Assembly: GCF_046233715.1 (NCBI RefSeq)
Contig: NZ_JBJNRJ010000003.1
Location: 124,001-188,000, forward strand
Reading direction: 5' to 3'
DNA: 64,000 nucleotides
DNA from: Trujillonella humicola
Lineage (GTDB): Bacteria > Actinomycetota > Actinomycetes > Mycobacteriales > Geodermatophilaceae
Position 1 is the stretch's first letter; every line of letters starts with the position of its first letter. Below are positions 7,913 to 16,690 of the stretch, in pieces. Both the position numbers and the translations under genes were made by a program. The notes under the pieces are model-generated. The model was not told the DNA's origin. It saw only the letters and a program-made list of their open reading frames with translations, and made no database searches.

Positions 7913-8950
7913 GTGGAACGATTCGAGTTACGGCGTCAGGACTTCCGCCTGGACGACGACCAGCAGGCGGTGCTCGAGGGCTTCGGCGAGTTCTTCCGCG
8001 AGCAGGTCCCCTCCTCGCTGGTGCGCGCGGCCGAGCCGCTGGGCTTCGACGCCGGCCTGTGGCAGCGGGTGGTCGGGATGGGTGCCACCGCCATGGCGCT
8101 GCCGGAGGCCGCCGGTGGGGACGACGCCACCCTCGTCGACCTGGTCCTGGTCGCCGAGGAGCTCGGCCGGGTCGTGGCGCCGGTGCCGCTGGTCTCGCAC
8201 GTCGTCGCCTCGCGGCTGCTGGCCCGGGCCGGGGGTGCCGGCGAGCTGCTGGCCGCCGCGGCGGCGGGGGAGCGGATCGTCACCCTGGCCCTGCAGCCGG
8301 TCGTGGACGGCAACCGTCAGCTCGTCCCCGATGCCGCCCTCGCCCGCGACGTCCTCTCCTGGTCGGCCGAGGGGCTCGCCCTGCACACGCTCGCCGAGCC
8401 GGCCGCGCACGTGCCCAACCAGGGCTCGACCCCGCTGGCCTGGTTCGACCCGGCCGCGGGCGAGCGGACCGTGCTGGTCGCCGGCGCCGAGGCCGAGGCG
8501 CTGTTCCGCGCCGCCGTCGCCGAGTGGAAGCTGCTGACCGGCGCCGCCCTGGTGGGCATCGCCCAGTCCGCGCTGGACCTCGGCGTCGAGTTCGCCAAGA
8601 CCCGGCGCACGCTCGGGGTGGCGATCGGCTCCCTGCAGGGGGTCGCCTTCCCGCTGGCCGACGCCGCCACCGAGATCGCCGGGGCGCGCAACCTCGTCCG
8701 CAAGGCCGCCTGGTACGCCACCTCCGAGCCGCGGACCCGCCCGGACCTGCCGCTGGCCGCCTTCGTGCACGCCGCGCGCGCCGCCACCGAGGCCGCCTGG
8801 GTCTCGGCGCACACCCAGGGCGGCCTGGGCTTCACCGTCGAGGCCGACATCAGCCTGTTCTTCCTGCGCGCCAAGGGCTGGAGCGTCCTGGGCGGGGACC
8901 CGGGCGCCGACCGCCGCGAGGTCGCGCGGGCCCTGCTGGCCGCGGTCTGA
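7913..8950 (+). CDS. Acyl-CoA dehydrogenase family protein, first subunit of a pair
   Basis: 345 residues from the GTG at 7913. Follows the acyl-CoA dehydrogenase fold: helical N-terminal domain (DDQQAVLEGFGEFFREQV), a middle domain that is reduced and lacks the usual FAD/substrate loops, and a C-terminal four-helix domain (GIAQSALDLGVEFAKTRRTLGVAIGS...). It is followed after 15 nt by a second dehydrogenase that has the missing middle-domain motifs. In actinobacteria such neighbouring pairs form alpha2beta2 enzymes of steroid or CoA-thioester degradation (FadE26/27 type). Heteromer formation here is inference. Confidence 0.85.
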   Translation: MERFELRRQDFRLDDDQQAVLEGFGEFFREQVPSSLVRAAEPLGFDAGLWQRVVGMGATAMALPEAAGGDDATLVDLVLVAEELGRVVAPVPLVSHVVASRLLARAGGAGELLAAAAAGERIVTLALQPVVDGNRQLVPDAALARDVLSWSAEGLALHTLAEPAAHVPNQGSTPLAWFDPAAGERTVLVAGAEAEALFRAAVAEWKLLTGAALVGIAQSALDLGVEFAKTRRTLGVAIGSLQGVAFPLADAATEIAGARNLVRKAAWYATSEPRTRPDLPLAAFVHAARAATEAAWVSAHTQGGLGFTVEADISLFFLRAKGWSVLGGDPGADRREVARALLAAV

Positions 8951-8965
8951 GAGAGGGGATCGGAC

Positions 8966-10159
8966 ATGGACTTCGCCACCGTCGAGCTGACCGCCGAGCA
9001 GGAGCAGTTCCAGAAGGAGGTGCGCGCCTTCCTCGACGAGGTCGTCACCGCCGACGTGCACGAGCACGAGCGGCGCACCGGCGACGGCTTCAACGAGGCG
9101 GTGCACCTGGCGCTGGGCAGCAAGGGGTGGCTGTTCCCGGCGTGGCCGGTCGCCGACGGGGGCGCCGGCCTGGACCGTGTCTGCCAGCGGATCCTGGCGC
9201 TGGAGCTCTCCCGCCGGGAGGTCCCGATGATCACGCACAGCACGACCGGGCTGGTCTGGAGCGCCGTCGAGCTCTCCGCCGACCCGGAGCTGGCCGCGCG
9301 GCTCAAGCCCGAGGTGGCGGCCGGTCGGGTGCGCTTCTGCCTGGGCTACAGCGATCCCGAGGGTGGGTCGGACATCGCCGGCGCGACGCTGCGTGCGGTG
9401 CGGGACGGCGACGACTGGGTGCTCAACGGCTCGAAGCTGTGGACCACCGGGGCGCACAACTGCCAGTACACGTTCCTGATCACCCGGACCGACCCCGACG
9501 CCCCCAAGCACAAGGGTCTGACGATGTTCCTGGTGCCGCTGGACTCGCCGGGGGTGGAGATCCAGGCCATCCGGACCTACGGCGGGGAGCGCACCAACGC
9601 CGTCTACTACACCGACGTGCACGTGTCCGACACGTACCGCATGGGTGACGTGAACGCGGGCTGGGCGACCCTGCAGGGCCCGCTGTCGGCCGAGCACGGC
9701 GCCGGCCGGCCCGACGACGGGTTGAGCGACGTCGGCATGACCATGGGCACCCGCGAGTTCGAGGCCGCCATCGACGCCGCGGCCCGCTGGGCCAGGCGCA
9801 CCCGCCGTCCCGACGGCACCCTCGTGGCCGACGACCCGGCCTTCCTCGACCGGCTGGGCCACCTGGTCGTCGAGACCGAGGCCATCCGCGTGACCCCTGG
9901 GCCGATGGGCCGCACCAAGAGCTCGCTGGGCTACATCGCCGGCATCGCCGAGCTCGTCGACATGGTCGGACCGGAGGCGCTGCTCGCGCACGGGGCCGAC
10001 GGCGCCCTCGAGGACGGCGTGATCGACTACGCCCACCGCTTCGCCCAGGGCACGGCCACCTACGGCGGCACCACCGAGGTGTTCAAGGGCATGATCGCCC
10101 AGCACGTCCTCGGGCTGCCCCGGCTCACCCTGCCCGGCAGCAAGGCCTGGGTGCGCTGA
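8966..10159 (+). CDS. Acyl-CoA dehydrogenase, second subunit of a pair
   Basis: 397 residues, full length for the family. Oxidises an acyl-CoA to the trans-2-enoyl-CoA with FAD. The middle domain has LGYSDPEGGSDIAG and LNGSKLWTTGAHN; the C-terminal domain ends with TYGGTTEVFKGMIAQHVLG. A good ribosome-binding site (GAGGGGAT) precedes the ATG by about 6 nt, and the gene lies 15 nt after its partner. Translational pairing suggests a heteromeric enzyme; the substrate is unknown, as no other catabolic genes flank it. Confidence 0.92.
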   Translation: MDFATVELTAEQEQFQKEVRAFLDEVVTADVHEHERRTGDGFNEAVHLALGSKGWLFPAWPVADGGAGLDRVCQRILALELSRREVPMITHSTTGLVWSAVELSADPELAARLKPEVAAGRVRFCLGYSDPEGGSDIAGATLRAVRDGDDWVLNGSKLWTTGAHNCQYTFLITRTDPDAPKHKGLTMFLVPLDSPGVEIQAIRTYGGERTNAVYYTDVHVSDTYRMGDVNAGWATLQGPLSAEHGAGRPDDGLSDVGMTMGTREFEAAIDAAARWARRTRRPDGTLVADDPAFLDRLGHLVVETEAIRVTPGPMGRTKSSLGYIAGIAELVDMVGPEALLAHGADGALEDGVIDYAHRFAQGTATYGGTTEVFKGMIAQHVLGLPRLTLPGSKAWVR

Positions 10160-10165
10160 CGCTCC

Positions 10166-10224
10166 GCGAGATCTGCACAGTCGTCACCATCAGGCGCTGA
10201 TGCCGACGACTGTGCAGATCTCGC
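10166..10224. repeat. Dispersed long palindrome, copy A
   Basis: Arms 10166-10185 and 10205-10224 are perfect complements (core CGAGATCTGCACAGTCGTC). The inner part holds a second small stem, ATCAG/CTGAT, with a 3-nt loop. It starts 7 nt after a stop codon, so it probably ends the dehydrogenase transcript. A second copy lies at 44886-44948, inverted and with compensating changes. Confidence 0.85.
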
Positions 10225-10255
10225 CGACGGGCGGGGGGCGGCGCAGCGGCGCGGC

Positions 10256-10261
10256 TACCCT
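10256..10261 (+). promoter_or_regulatory. -10 box of the radical SAM gene
   Basis: TACCCT 9 nt before the ATG at 10271; probably a leaderless or nearly leaderless start. Confidence 0.45.
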
Positions 10262-10270
10262 GGACGGGTC

Positions 10271-12199
10271 ATGACTGGTCAGACGCTGTACCCCCGCCTG
10301 GAGCCCCTGCTGGCCCAGGTCCAGAAGCCCATCCAGTACGTCGGTGGCGAGCTCAACGCCCAGGTCAAGCCCTGGGACGACGTCGCCGTCCACTGGGCGC
10401 TGATGTACCCCGACGCCTACGAGGTGGGGCTGCCCAACCAGGGCCTGATGATCCTGTACGAGGTGCTCAACGAGCGGCCCGACGCCCTCGCCGAGCGCAC
10501 CTACGCGGTCTGGCCCGACCTCGCCGTGCTGATGCGCGAGCACGGCGTCGGGCAGTTCACCGTCGACAGCCACCGGGCCGTCGCCGACTTCGACCTGCTC
10601 GGTGTCAGCTTCGCCACCGAGCTCGGCTACACCAACCTGCTCGAGGCGCTCGACCTCGCCGGGGTGCCGCTGCACGCCGCCGAGCGCGACGAGTCGCACC
10701 CCGTCGTCGTCGCCGGCGGGCACGCGGCGTTCAACCCCGAGCCCGTCGCCGACTTCGTCGACTGCGCCGTCCTCGGCGACGGCGAGCAGGCCGTCGGGGA
10801 CATCACCGACGTGGTCAAGGCGTGGAAGGAGCAGGGCCGGCCCGGTGGCCGCGTCGAGCTGCTCGCCCGCCTGGCCCGGGTCGACGGCGTCTACGTGCCG
10901 CGCTTCTACGCGGTCTCCTACGGGCCCGACGGCGCGATCGCCTCGGTTGCCCGCACCCGGGACGACGTCCCCGCGCGGGTCGGCAAGCGCACCGTCATGG
11001 ACCTCGACGAGTGGCCCTACCCGAAGACGCCGCTGGTGCCGCTCGCCGAGAGCGTGCACGAGCGGATGAGCGTGGAGATCTTCCGCGGCTGCACCCGCGG
11101 CTGCCGGTTCTGCCAGGCCGGGATGATCACCCGCCCGGTGCGCGAGCGGACCATCACCGGGATCGGCTCGATGGTCGACCAGGGGCTCAAGGCCACCGGC
11201 TACCAGGAGGTCGGGCTGCTGTCGCTGTCCAGCGCCGACCACTCGGAGATCGGCCAGCTGGCCAAGGAGCTCGCCGACCGCTACGAGGGCAGCAACACCG
11301 GTCTGTCGCTGCCCAGCACCCGGGTCGACGCCTTCAACGTCACGCTGGCCAACGAGCTGTCCCGCAACGGGCGGCGCAGCGGGCTCACCTTCGCCCCCGA
11401 GGGCGGCAGCGAGCGGATCCGGCGGGTGATCAACAAGACGGTGTCCAAGGAGGACCTCGTCCGCACGGTCACCACCGCGTACGCCAACGGCTGGACGCAG
11501 GTGAAGCTCTACTTCATGTGCGGACTCCCCACGGAGACCGACGAGGACGTCCTGGAGATCGCCGAGCTCGCCACCGAGGTGATCCGGGCCGGCCGCGAGG
11601 CCAGCGGCCGCAAGGACATCCGGTGCACCGTCTCCATCGGCGGGTTCGTGCCCAAGCCGCACACCCCGTTCCAGTGGGCGGGCCAGGCCAGCGCGGAGAC
11701 CATCGACCACAGGTTGAGGGTCCTGCGCCAGGCGATCAACGCCGACCGCCGCATCGGCCGCTCGATCGGCATGCGCTACCACGACGGCAAGCCCGGCGTG
11801 ATCGAGGGCCTGCTCTCCCGGGGCGACCGTCGCGTCGGCCGGGTGATCGAGCGGGTGTGGCGCGACGGCGGCCGGTTCGACGGGTGGAGCGAGCACTTCT
11901 CCTACGACCGGTGGACGGCGGCCGCGGCCGAGGAGCTGGCGGCCTTCGGCGTCGACCTGGACTGGTTCACCACCCGCGAGCGCACCGAGGAGGAGGTCCT
12001 GCCCTGGGACCACCTGGACTCCGGGCTGGACAAGGAGTGGCTCTGGGAGGACTGGCAGGAGGCCCTGGCCGAGCAGGAGGTCAGCGACTGCCGCTGGACC
12101 CCCTGCTACGACTGCGGCGTCTGCCCGACCAACGGCACCGAGATCCAGATCGGCCCGACCGGGCGCAGCCTGCTGCCGCTCACCGTCGTGGGCCGCTGA
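10271..12199 (+). CDS. TIGR03960-family B12-binding-domain radical SAM protein
   Basis: 642 residues. An N-terminal cobalamin-binding-like domain (MYPDAYEVGLPNQGLMILYE, VVVAGGHAAFNPEPVADFVD) precedes a radical SAM domain with the cluster motif CTRGCRFC at about residues 274-281. The C-terminal part contains further Cys residues (CRWTPCYDCGVCP). The function of the family is unknown; it is nearly always encoded next to TIGR03936 and RNase E/G, as here. The two genes are fused in some bacteria. The ATG at 10271 lies just after a TACCCT -10 box. The stop codon lies inside a 13-bp tandem duplication. Confidence 0.93.
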   Translation: MTGQTLYPRLEPLLAQVQKPIQYVGGELNAQVKPWDDVAVHWALMYPDAYEVGLPNQGLMILYEVLNERPDALAERTYAVWPDLAVLMREHGVGQFTVDSHRAVADFDLLGVSFATELGYTNLLEALDLAGVPLHAAERDESHPVVVAGGHAAFNPEPVADFVDCAVLGDGEQAVGDITDVVKAWKEQGRPGGRVELLARLARVDGVYVPRFYAVSYGPDGAIASVARTRDDVPARVGKRTVMDLDEWPYPKTPLVPLAESVHERMSVEIFRGCTRGCRFCQAGMITRPVRERTITGIGSMVDQGLKATGYQEVGLLSLSSADHSEIGQLAKELADRYEGSNTGLSLPSTRVDAFNVTLANELSRNGRRSGLTFAPEGGSERIRRVINKTVSKEDLVRTVTTAYANGWTQVKLYFMCGLPTETDEDVLEIAELATEVIRAGREASGRKDIRCTVSIGGFVPKPHTPFQWAGQASAETIDHRLRVLRQAINADRRIGRSIGMRYHDGKPGVIEGLLSRGDRRVGRVIERVWRDGGRFDGWSEHFSYDRWTAAAAEELAAFGVDLDWFTTRERTEEEVLPWDHLDSGLDKEWLWEDWQEALAEQEVSDCRWTPCYDCGVCPTNGTEIQIGPTGRSLLPLTVVGR

Positions 12200-12215
12200 G
12201 ATGGGCCGCTGAGAT
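12190..12215. repeat. 13-bp tandem duplication across a stop/start junction
   Basis: GGGCCGCTGAGAT occurs twice head-to-tail (12190-12202, 12203-12215). The first copy contains the stop of the upstream gene, the second the ATG of the downstream gene. Between them the duplication creates a complete mini-ORF, ATG GGC CGC TGA, at 12201-12212. Confidence 0.9.
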
Positions 12216-12981
12216 GGCCCGCCAGCCCGACGGGCCGCCCCCGCCGCCCACCGTCCAGAAGCTGCGGCTGCGCTACACCAAGCGCGGCCCGCTGCGCTTC
12301 GCCTCGCACCGCGACCTGGCCCGCGCCCTCGAGCGGGCGCTGCGCCGAGCCGAGGTGCCCATGGCGTTCTCCGCCGGCTTCAGCCCGCACCCGAAGATCA
12401 GCTACGTGGGTGCGGCGCCGACGGGTGCGGCCAGCGAGGCCGAGTACGTCGAGATCGGCCTGACCCGCCCGTGCGACCCCGAGGCCGTGCGGGTGGCGCT
12501 GGACGCCGCGCTGCCGCCCGGCGTCGACGTCGTCGACTGCGTGGCCGCCCAGGAGGGGACCGGCGGGCTGGCCGACCGGATCGACGCCGCGGTGTGGCGC
12601 CTGGAGTTGCCCGGCGTGGAGCCCGCCGAGCTCGCGAGCGCCCTGGCGACCTTCCTGGCGCGCGAGGAGGTCACCGTCGCGCGGCGCACCAAGAGCGGCC
12701 TGCGCGACGTCGACGCCCGCGCGGCGGTGGCCTCCGCGACGGCGGGCGGCGAGGCGGGCTGTGCCATACTGACCGTGGTCGTCCGGCAGGTGACGCCCGC
12801 CGTTCGACCAGACGACGTGGTGGCCGCCCTGGCTGCCGTCGCCGACCTGCGCCCGCCGTCGCCCCCCCGGGCCGTGCGTGAGGCGCAGGGCCGGCTCGAC
12901 GACACCGGGACGGTGGCCGACCCGCTCGGGCCCGACCGGCTCGTGCGAACCCGCTGCCAGGGGGAGCGCGCGACCGTCTGA
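12214..12981 (+). CDS. TIGR03936-family radical-SAM-associated protein (DUF2344)
   Basis: 255 residues. KLRLRYTKRGPLRFASHRDL and MAFSAGFSPHPKISY are the family's conserved N-terminal blocks. It has no radical SAM cluster motif of its own and always accompanies a TIGR03960 protein; function unknown, possibly RNA-related given the constant neighbour rne. The start ATG at 12214 lies 14 nt after the upstream stop, just after the 13-bp duplication. Confidence 0.92.
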   Translation: MARQPDGPPPPPTVQKLRLRYTKRGPLRFASHRDLARALERALRRAEVPMAFSAGFSPHPKISYVGAAPTGAASEAEYVEIGLTRPCDPEAVRVALDAALPPGVDVVDCVAAQEGTGGLADRIDAAVWRLELPGVEPAELASALATFLAREEVTVARRTKSGLRDVDARAAVASATAGGEAGCAILTVVVRQVTPAVRPDDVVAALAAVADLRPPSPPRAVREAQGRLDDTGTVADPLGPDRLVRTRCQGERATV

Positions 12982-13251
12982 GTTCAGGAGCGCCCGCGCC
13001 GTCGCGCGGCACGGCTGCCAGACGTGCTGCACCGAGAGCCAGCACCACGCAGCCAGACCAGCGCACCTGCACGACAGCACCACCGGCCCCCGGCCGCGGC
13101 AACCGTCGCGAGCCGGAGCCGTCCACAGACTTCGCAGGACGGGCGGACCCGCGCCAGATCCGAGGGCCCGCCCGACCCGCCCAACCCGTGCCCCTGCGCG
13201 GCCGCCGCAGCCATCGGCGCCCGGGGGCACCACACAGGAGGCGAGCCCTTC
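12982..13251 (+). other. Probable untranslated leader of the RNase E/G gene
   Basis: 270 bp between two same-strand genes, with no ORF of convincing codon use. The open frame starting at 13024 has codon use unlike a gene. RNase E mRNAs carry long leaders in other bacteria, where the enzyme controls its own message; that this region does so is inference. Confidence 0.35.
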
Positions 13252-16200
13252 GTGGCCGACCAGGACGACACCACCTCGACGACCATCGAGGACACCGCAG
13301 CGGAGGAGACCGGATCGGCCCCCGCGCCCAGCGACCAGGGGTCCCCCCACGGGGCCTCGGGCATCGAGGGCCAGGCGGCCGCGCCGGCCGCCGCGCTCGC
13401 CGGGGACGAGGACGACGATGTCGCGGCGGTCGCGCCCGGCGCCGCGGAGCTCCCCGCCGAGGACCCGGAGACCGAGGCCCCGGAGGCGGAGGAGCCGGCG
13501 GACCCGGAGACCGGGCCGGAGGCGGAGACCGGGCCGGAGGCGGAGACCGAGCCGGAGGCCCCGGAGACCGGGCCGGAGGCCCCGGAGGCCGAGCCCGAGC
13601 CGCGGTCCCGATTCGGGGCGCAGTTCAGCTCCCCCGAGCCCACCGCCGTGGTCGCGCGCCCCCGCCGGCGGGCCACCCGCCCGGCCGCCTCGGCCGACCC
13701 CGACGCCTACGAGGCGCCGCCGGCAGCCCCGCCGGTCGCGCCGGCGTTCATCAGTTTCGTGGCCCCGGCCGAGCAAGAGGCGCCCGCGCCGCGCCGGCGC
13801 AGCCGGCGGCCGCTGGCCGAGTCGCCCGACGAGCCCGAGGACACCGGCGGGTCGTCCCCGGACGAGGACGACGAGACGCCGGCCCCGCGCTCGCGCCGCG
13901 GCCGCTCGCGCCGCCGCGGCGGCGCCGGCGACGGCGAGGGCGCCGACCCGGCGACCGACGAGGGCACCGGGGCCGAGGACGAGGCCGGTGACGAGAGCGC
14001 CGACGACTCCGACGACCGCGACGAGTCCGGGGGCGGCAGCCGCCGCCGTCGCCGCGGGCGCCGCGGTCGCGGCCGGGGCCGCAGCGGGGAGGACGCCGAC
14101 GACGCCGACGAGTCCGGCGACGACGGCGAGGCCGACGGGCAGCCCCGCGATGCCTCCCGCGCCGCGGCGGACGACGAGGACTCCGACGAGTCCGACGAGG
14201 GTGACGCCGAGGACGGCGAGGGTGACGAGGGCGACGAGGAGACCGGGTCCAGCACGCGGCGCCGCCGGCGCCGGCGCCGCCGGGGCGGCTCGGAGTCCGG
14301 CGGGGACGCCGGCGGGGACAGCGAGCGGCCCGAGCGCGCCGGCCGGGACGGTCGCACCACCAGCGAGGACGACGTCAAGGGCGTCTCCGGCTCCACGCGT
14401 CTGGAGGCCAAGCGCCAGCGCCGGCGGGACGGGCGGGACACCGGCCGCCGCCGCGCCCCCATCCTCTCCGAGGCCGAGTTCCTCGCCCGCCGCGAGGCCG
14501 TGGACCGGGCGATGGTCATCCGCCAGCGCGGCGAGCGCACCCAGATCGCCGTCCTCGAGGACGACGTCCTCGTCGAGCACTACGTCACCCAGGCCTCGGC
14601 GACCTCGTTCGCCGGCAACGTCTACCTCGGCCGGGTGCAGAACGTGCTGCCCAGCATGGAGGCCGCGTTCGTCGACATCGGGAAGGGGCGCAACGCCGTC
14701 CTCTACGCCGGTGAGGTCAACTGGGACGCCGTCGGGCTGACCGGGAAGCAGCGGTCGATCGAGACGGCGCTCAAGTCCGGCGACAAGGTCCTGGTGCAGG
14801 TCACCAAGGACCCGATCGGGCACAAGGGCGCGCGGCTCACCCAGCAGATCAACCTGCCCGGTCGCTTCCTGGTCTACGTGCCGGGCGGCTCGATGACCGG
14901 GATCAGCCGCAAGCTGCCCGACACCGAGCGGCAGCGGCTCAAGGACATCCTCAAGAAGATCGTCCCCGAGGACGCCGGCGTGATCATCCGGACCGCCGCG
15001 GAGGGCGCCTCGGAGGAGGAGCTGACCCGCGACGTGGCCCGGCTGCAGGCGCAGTGGGACGTCATCCAGAAGAAGGCCGAGGCCGCGCAGAACGGCTCCG
15101 GCGGCGGTCCGACGCTGCTCTACGGCGAGCCGGACCTGGCCATCCGGGTCATCCGCGACGTCTTCAACGAGGACTTCAAGGAGCTCGTCGTCCAGGGCGA
15201 CGACGCCTGGGACACCGTCGAGGCCTACGTCGCGCACGTGTCGCCGGAGCTGGTCGGCCGGCTGCGCCGCTACACCGGTGAGGGCGACGTGTTCCGCGAC
15301 CTGCGGATCGACGAGCAGCTGACCAAGGCGCTCGACCGCAAGGTGTGGCTGCCCTCCGGCGGCTCGCTGGTCATCGACCGCACCGAGGCGATGACGGTCG
15401 TCGACGTCAACACCGGGAAGTTCACCGGCTCGGGCGGCAACCTGGAGCAGACGGTGACGCGCAACAACATGGAGGCGGCCGAGGAGATCGTCCGCCAGCT
15501 CCGGTTGCGTGACATCGGCGGGATCATCGTCATCGACTTCATCGACATGGTCCTGGAGAGCAACCGGGACCTGGTGCTGCGCCGGCTCACCGAGTGCCTG
15601 GGGCGCGACCGCACCAAGCACCAGGTCGCCGAGGTGACCTCGCTCGGCCTGGTGCAGATGACCCGCAAGCGCGTCGGCCAGGGCCTGCTCGAGGTGTTCA
15701 GCGAGCCGTGCGAGCACTGCCGCGGCCGCGGGATCCTGGTGCACACCGACCCCGTCGACGAGAAGCGCCGCGGCGGCAACGGCTCCGGCGGCTCCGGCGG
15801 CTCCGGCGGTGGTCCGGGCGGGAACGGTGGTGGCCGCAACCGCGACCGCGACCAGACCCGCTCCGAGCGGCGGGACACCCCGGTCGAGACGCCGGCCGAA
15901 CCGGCGGCCGAGGTTGTCGCCAAGGACGCCGAGCCGGACGCCGTGCCGGCCGCCGAGCCGGCCGCCGAGGGCGGCGAGCCGCGCTCCGGTGGTCGCCGCA
16001 ACCGTGGTCGTCGCAACCGGGGGCAGTCGGGGGAGGAGCGCGCCGCCGAGGACGCCGCGGTGCTCACCGCCGTCGGCCCGTCCGGGGACGACGGTGCCGC
16101 CGAGGGCACCGGGGGGACCGCCGGGGCGGGCACCCCGGCCGCCACGGACGCCGTCCCCACGGCCGACGGCACCCCGGCCGACGCGCCGGGCATCGCACCC

Positions 16201-16458
16201 GAGCCGACCGCGCAGGATGCCGCCCAGGCCCCGGCCGCGGCTCCCGAGCCGCAGGAGCCGGCGGCCGCGGACGCGCCGCCCGCGGACGCGCCGCCCGCGG
16301 ACGACGCGGCCGTCGCGGAGCAGCAGGACGAGCCCGACGAGGACGACGTCCCCGCCGGGGCCGGCCCCGACGAGCCGGCCGCCCCCGCGGTGGTCGGGGG
16401 CGGCCGTCCGCGGCGCCGCCGGGCGGCCAGCCGGCCGGCCGGACCCCCGGCCTCCTGA
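13252..16458 (+). CDS. rne: Ribonuclease E/G
   Basis: 1068 residues from the GTG at 13252, preceded by GGAGG about 10 nt upstream. Endoribonuclease of mRNA decay and rRNA processing. Layout: an acidic N-terminal disordered region of about 400 residues with Arg/Gly tracts and 18-bp repeats; an S1 RNA-binding domain (FVDIGKGRNAVLYAGE, near 475); the DNase-I-like catalytic domain with RTEAMTVVDVNTG and GGIIVIDFIDM (about 710-770), where the Asp residues bind Mg; the zinc-link EPCEHCRGRG (about 818); and a disordered Gly-, Arg-, Pro- and Ala-rich tail. The order fits actinobacterial RNase E, whose long arms flank the core on both sides. Two hairpins follow the stop, separating it from rplU. Confidence 0.95.
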   Translation: MADQDDTTSTTIEDTAAEETGSAPAPSDQGSPHGASGIEGQAAAPAAALAGDEDDDVAAVAPGAAELPAEDPETEAPEAEEPADPETGPEAETGPEAETEPEAPETGPEAPEAEPEPRSRFGAQFSSPEPTAVVARPRRRATRPAASADPDAYEAPPAAPPVAPAFISFVAPAEQEAPAPRRRSRRPLAESPDEPEDTGGSSPDEDDETPAPRSRRGRSRRRGGAGDGEGADPATDEGTGAEDEAGDESADDSDDRDESGGGSRRRRRGRRGRGRGRSGEDADDADESGDDGEADGQPRDASRAAADDEDSDESDEGDAEDGEGDEGDEETGSSTRRRRRRRRRGGSESGGDAGGDSERPERAGRDGRTTSEDDVKGVSGSTRLEAKRQRRRDGRDTGRRRAPILSEAEFLARREAVDRAMVIRQRGERTQIAVLEDDVLVEHYVTQASATSFAGNVYLGRVQNVLPSMEAAFVDIGKGRNAVLYAGEVNWDAVGLTGKQRSIETALKSGDKVLVQVTKDPIGHKGARLTQQINLPGRFLVYVPGGSMTGISRKLPDTERQRLKDILKKIVPEDAGVIIRTAAEGASEEELTRDVARLQAQWDVIQKKAEAAQNGSGGGPTLLYGEPDLAIRVIRDVFNEDFKELVVQGDDAWDTVEAYVAHVSPELVGRLRRYTGEGDVFRDLRIDEQLTKALDRKVWLPSGGSLVIDRTEAMTVVDVNTGKFTGSGGNLEQTVTRNNMEAAEEIVRQLRLRDIGGIIVIDFIDMVLESNRDLVLRRLTECLGRDRTKHQVAEVTSLGLVQMTRKRVGQGLLEVFSEPCEHCRGRGILVHTDPVDEKRRGGNGSGGSGGSGGGPGGNGGGRNRDRDQTRSERRDTPVETPAEPAAEVVAKDAEPDAVPAAEPAAEGGEPRSGGRRNRGRRNRGQSGEERAAEDAAVLTAVGPSGDDGAAEGTGGTAGAGTPAATDAVPTADGTPADAPGIAPEPTAQDAAQAPAAAPEPQEPAAADAPPADAPPADDAAVAEQQDEPDEDDVPAGAGPDEPAAPAVVGGGRPRRRRAASRPAGPPAS
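13507..13581 (+). repeat. 18-bp repeats in the acidic arm of RNase E
   Basis: GAGACCGGGCCGGAGGCG starts at 13507 and 13525; variants start at 13543 and, after a 3-bp insertion, at 13564. They encode an ETGPEA-type acidic repeat. In-frame, so expansion or contraction would keep the gene intact. Confidence 0.85.
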
Positions 16459-16465
16459 GCAACGA

Positions 16466-16508
16466 CCCCCGTGCCCCCGCCGGCTCCCGGCGGGACCCCG
16501 CACGGGGG
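16466..16508 (+). terminator. Hairpin after rne
   Basis: CCCCCGTGC and its complement enclose a second stem CCCGCCG/CGGCGGG. It begins 8 nt after the rne stop. Confidence 0.65.
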
Positions 16509-16551
16509 CCGAGCCGCCGGGACCGCGTTCGACCCGGTCCCGGCGGCTCGG
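16509..16551 (+). terminator. Second hairpin between rne and rplU
   Basis: Perfect 16-nt arms (16509-16524, 16536-16551), CCGAGCCGCCGGGACC and its complement, directly after the first hairpin. It could act as terminator or as part of the rplU leader. Confidence 0.6.
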
Positions 16552-16552
16552 G

Positions 16553-16558
16553 TACGCT
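16553..16558 (+). promoter_or_regulatory. Possible rplU -10 box
   Basis: TACGCT fits TANNNT; it would give a leader of about 130 nt before rplU. No clear -35. Confidence 0.3.
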
Positions 16559-16690
16559 GGTCGGGTTGCACCGCCACGGGCAGGGCACCGCACGGTGCCG
16601 CCCGGGAGGCGCGTGCAGCCCGTCCCGCACCCCGCGTCCCCGCGGGCGTGCGCCCAGGACAGACACGAGCACGCGATCGAGGAGTCAGTG

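Noticed and set aside
13024..13251. 76-codon N-terminal extension of RNase E
   Set aside because: Codon use is not gene-like, and a GTG with a good ribosome-binding site follows at 13252.
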